Below are positions 7,732 through 10,366 of a DNA stretch of 10,366 nucleotides, one piece after another (within the stretch, counting starts at the first letter, position 1; every line of letters starts with the position of its first letter). Location of the stretch: assembly GCA_903930085.1 (NCBI GenBank), contig CAIYXD010000176.1, positions 1 to 10,366 on the forward strand, in the 5' to 3' direction. The notes below the pieces were generated by a model. It searched no databases, was not told where the DNA came from, and saw nothing but the letters and a program-made list of their open reading frames with translations. The translations under genes were made by a program, and so were the position numbers. This DNA is from an uncultured Flavobacteriia bacterium (lineage in GTDB: Bacteria > Bacteroidota > Bacteroidia > Flavobacteriales_D > Crocinitomicaceae).

Positions 7732-10366
7732 ATGAATTTAACTCGAATAATTACCAGCATGTCGCTTTTGCTTTGTTTCACTGCAATAAGCCAAACACCA
7801 ATAACATTTTCACCTGCAATAACTGGGACAACAATCTCAACTTGTTTCGGATTTATAATTGATTCCGGTGGACAAGGTGGAACTGGGTATTCTAATGGAG
7901 AAACTTCTACCATTACGCTTTGTCCAGACACTCCAGGAGAAATAATTTCGGTTACATTCAATTTATTTTCCTTGAGTACAAGCGATGATAATCCAAGTCC
8001 AACTGCTTCAAATTTGGATTATATGTCCGTTTACGATGGTAACTCAACCGGAGCAAATACTCTGGGAACATATTCTGGAAATCAATTACAAGGCGTAGTG
8101 ATTCAAGCCACCGCTTTAAATGCTTCTGGTTGTTTAACTTTTACCTTTACTTCAAATTCAATTGGAACGGGGATGTTCTCCGCAAGTGTTGCGTGTGAAA
8201 CTCCTTGTAACGATCCAATCGCCGGTGCTCAAATTATTGGCGGAATCACAACGGATAGTGTACGTGTCTGTTTAAATGAAGTGGTAGATTTTTCAAACTT
8301 GAATTCATTTGCTCAAATGGGGTTCTCTTTGGTAGAATACTCTTGGGACTTTATGGATGGTTCTACCGCAATTGGACAAAATGTTTCTCACAGTTATGGC
8401 GTTCCAGGTTTGTATCGTGTGCAACTTTTTGTAACAGATGATAACGATTGTACGAACAATAATTTAACAGATCTAGTTGTAATGGTTGCCCCAATCCCTG
8501 ATTTTAGTGGATTTCCTAGCGATACAACAATTTGTATAGGACAAGATGTTACGTTCACTACAAATCCTGAATCCTATGAGGTTTTATGGGATGGATTTCC
8601 AGGTTCACAATCGATAGACGATGGTTGTCTTCCAGATACCTTACTTGGTGTTTCTCAAAATGTTGATTTACTTCAAACTGGATTCACGGCCGGTACAAGT
8701 ATCACAAATATTTCACAAATCCAAAGTGTTTGTTTTGAATTGGAACATTCCTTTATGGGTGATATTGTTGTAATTTTAGAATGTCCTAATGGTCAAAATG
8801 TTATTTTGCACCAACAAGGCGGCGGAGGAACGCAAATTGGAATTCCAGTTCAAGCGGATAATGTGGATTGCAGCAATCCTGCAACTATGGGAATTCCATT
8901 TACGTATTGTTTTACACCAACAGCTACAACCACTTGGGTAGAGTGGGTAACAGCAAATGGTGGCGTTGGCACAATTCCAGCTGGAGATTACGAACCAATT
9001 CAACCACTAACAAATCTGATTGGCTGTCCAGCAAATGGCGTTTGGACACTTTCTGTGATTGATAATTGGGCGGCAGATGACGGGACTTTATTTTCTTTTG
9101 CATTGAATTTAGACCCTTCTTTTTATCCACCCGTTACAGTATTTGAGCCTCAGATTGGTTTAGCAGCCGATTCTTCTTATTGGAATCAACCAGCGCCATA
9201 TATGACATCACTTTCAACAAATGCAGATGTAATAACAATTGCTCCAACAATCGCTGGAACCTATAATTATGTTTATACTGTTGTGGATGATTTTGCTTGC
9301 GTAAATGATACATCTGTTAATATTACCGTTAATCCTAATCCAATTGTTTTTGCAGGAAATGACACAACATTGTGCGGCGGAAATACAGTTCAATTGAACG
9401 GAACATTGAATGGTGCGGGAGCCGTTTCGGATTGCACCTATGATTTGCTGATTAACGATACGTTTGGGGATGGTTGGAATGGGAATACCTTAACCGTTTT
9501 AGTAAATGGTGTATCAACAACTTATACGCTGGCTTTTGGAACGGCAATAGTTTACCCAATTACAATTCCTTCAGGATCCAACGCAACATTCACGTTTAAT
9601 GCAAACGGCAGTTGGATTGGAGAATGTCAATTTTCTCTGGTCGACGAAAATGGCACAACCGTATTAAGCCAAGGTCCAAATTTATTTGCTTCTACAACCA
9701 ATACAATTGTAGCAAATTGCGCTGGTGATTTTATATACAGTTGGACGCCGATTGTTGGTTTAACGGATGCAGCGATTTTAGATCCTGTTTTTTCTTTAAC
9801 GAATCCAACCGTACTTACATTATCGGTTTATCCAATTGGTGCGCCTGAATGCACTGTTTCGGATGCAATTGCAATTTCCCTTTCCTCTAATCCAGATGCT
9901 GGAAATGATGGCACTATTGATTTGTGTTCACAAAGTGCTCCAGTAGATTTATTTTTGAATATCTCTGGAACTCCTGCGACAAATGGATTATGGTTGGATA
10001 TGAATGGAAATCCAATTGTTATGCCGTATGACCCTGCTGTAAGTCCGCCGGGTGATTATACTTATCAGGTTGAACTTTTAGGATGTTTTGACGAAGCAAT
10101 TGTAACCGTAAATGAATTACTGACAGAAATAACTTCTATAGCTGTTACGAATGTAAACTGTAACTCCTTTACAAATGGATCCATTTTGGTGAATGGAGTC
10201 AATATTGCAACGTATTCTTTGGACGGCGCAACTCAAGTAGCTGCGACGGTTCCTTTTACACTAAGTAACTTTGCACCGGGAACGTATTCGTTAGAAGTTT
10301 TCTCTTTGGATGGATGTTCAGATATTCAATCTTTCACGGTTACGCAGCCGCTACCACTTCAGATTA
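7732..10366 (+). CDS. Giant secreted multidomain adhesin-like protein with CUB, PKD, P-like and SprB-repeat modules (C-terminus beyond window)
   Basis: The frame stays open for 878 codons to the right edge. The first ATG gives a signal peptide (MNLTRIITSMSLLLCFTAISQ, Arg5 then a hydrophobic core); the next, codon 10, would lose the charged end. Order of modules: CUB-like (38-155, with LDYMSVYDG and SGCLTFTF); PKD (about 165-260, WDFMDG at 205-210 and HSYGVPGLYRVQL); the start of an Ig-like unit (about 260-298); a proprotein-convertase P-like module (about 299-463, VCFELEHSFMGDIVVILECPNG and later WTLSVIDNW); the rest of the Ig-like unit (to about 538); a further Ig-like unit interrupted by a Cys-bounded module with DTFGDGWNG (568-663); another Ig-like unit (about 721-800); and a SprB repeat (about 801-878, VNCNSFTNGS to GCSDIQSFTVTQP). 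SprB repeats occur in surface proteins of gliding Bacteroidota. Surface display or release through the type IX system is inferred, since the sorting tail is not in view. Confidence 0.88.
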   Translation, partial: MNLTRIITSMSLLLCFTAISQTPITFSPAITGTTISTCFGFIIDSGGQGGTGYSNGETSTITLCPDTPGEIISVTFNLFSLSTSDDNPSPTASNLDYMSVYDGNSTGANTLGTYSGNQLQGVVIQATALNASGCLTFTFTSNSIGTGMFSASVACETPCNDPIAGAQIIGGITTDSVRVCLNEVVDFSNLNSFAQMGFSLVEYSWDFMDGSTAIGQNVSHSYGVPGLYRVQLFVTDDNDCTNNNLTDLVVMVAPIPDFSGFPSDTTICIGQDVTFTTNPESYEVLWDGFPGSQSIDDGCLPDTLLGVSQNVDLLQTGFTAGTSITNISQIQSVCFELEHSFMGDIVVILECPNGQNVILHQQGGGGTQIGIPVQADNVDCSNPATMGIPFTYCFTPTATTTWVEWVTANGGVGTIPAGDYEPIQPLTNLIGCPANGVWTLSVIDNWAADDGTLFSFALNLDPSFYPPVTVFEPQIGLAADSSYWNQPAPYMTSLSTNADVITIAPTIAGTYNYVYTVVDDFACVNDTSVNITVNPNPIVFAGNDTTLCGGNTVQLNGTLNGAGAVSDCTYDLLINDTFGDGWNGNTLTVLVNGVSTTYTLAFGTAIVYPITIPSGSNATFTFNANGSWIGECQFSLVDENGTTVLSQGPNLFASTTNTIVANCAGDFIYSWTPIVGLTDAAILDPVFSLTNPTVLTLSVYPIGAPECTVSDAIAISLSSNPDAGNDGTIDLCSQSAPVDLFLNISGTPATNGLWLDMNGNPIVMPYDPAVSPPGDYTYQVELLGCFDEAIVTVNELLTEITSIAVTNVNCNSFTNGSILVNGVNIATYSLDGATQVAATVPFTLSNFAPGTYSLEVFSLDGCSDIQSFTVTQPLPLQI

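Noticed and set aside
7732..7780. Lipoprotein signal for the large secreted protein (Cys15 after LLL)
   Set aside because: The residues before Cys15 do not fit a lipobox (Leu rather than small residues at -1 and -2), and Cys15 is in the hydrophobic core rather than at its end.
8776..9130. Several short frames on both strands inside the large secreted protein gene
   Set aside because: The main frame is continuous through here and encodes a coherent P-like domain; the short frames look like shadows with low-complexity sequence.

Overview
The window looks like chromosomal DNA from a Bacteroidota bacterium, probably a marine or freshwater member of the Flavobacteriales. This rests on AT-rich DNA, TAnnTTTG-type -7 promoter boxes, start codons without clear Shine-Dalgarno sequences, a SecA with the enlarged N-terminal region and PPXD insertion usual in this phylum, a secreted LysM plus binding-protein fusion, and a giant secreted SprB-repeat protein of the gliding/type IX secretion kind. 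The finer family placement is inference.

Layout. Positions 1-3041 (minus strand) carry secA, the Sec translocase ATPase, cut at its C-terminus by the left window edge. A 235-bp divergent intergenic region separates it from guaA (3277-4809, plus), which encodes GMP synthase and starts a three-gene same-strand run. After a 73-nt gap comes a secreted protein with three LysM domains and a type 1 periplasmic-binding-protein-like domain (4883-6640). After another 12 nt comes hemF, oxygen-dependent coproporphyrinogen III oxidase (6653-7546). A 185-bp non-coding stretch follows. From 7732 to the right edge runs one uninterrupted open frame for a very large exported protein, with CUB-like, PKD, proprotein-convertase P-like, Ig/PKD-like, GDGW-type and SprB-repeat modules. 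Its C-terminus lies beyond the window.

How they relate. secA, guaA and hemF are ordinary housekeeping genes for protein export, guanine nucleotide synthesis and haem synthesis. The LysM protein is probably co-transcribed with hemF and perhaps with guaA, but the sequence shows no obvious functional link. The LysM protein and the large adhesin-like protein would both cross the inner membrane through Sec, and the adhesin would then be expected to leave the cell by the type IX system.

I see no tRNA or rRNA gene, no CRISPR array, no insertion sequence and no defence or toxin-antitoxin module. No clearly undescribed system is visible. The points most worth a second look are the nested domain layout of the large adhesin-like protein, the nearly leaderless guaA start, and the uncharacterised LysM/binding-protein fusion.
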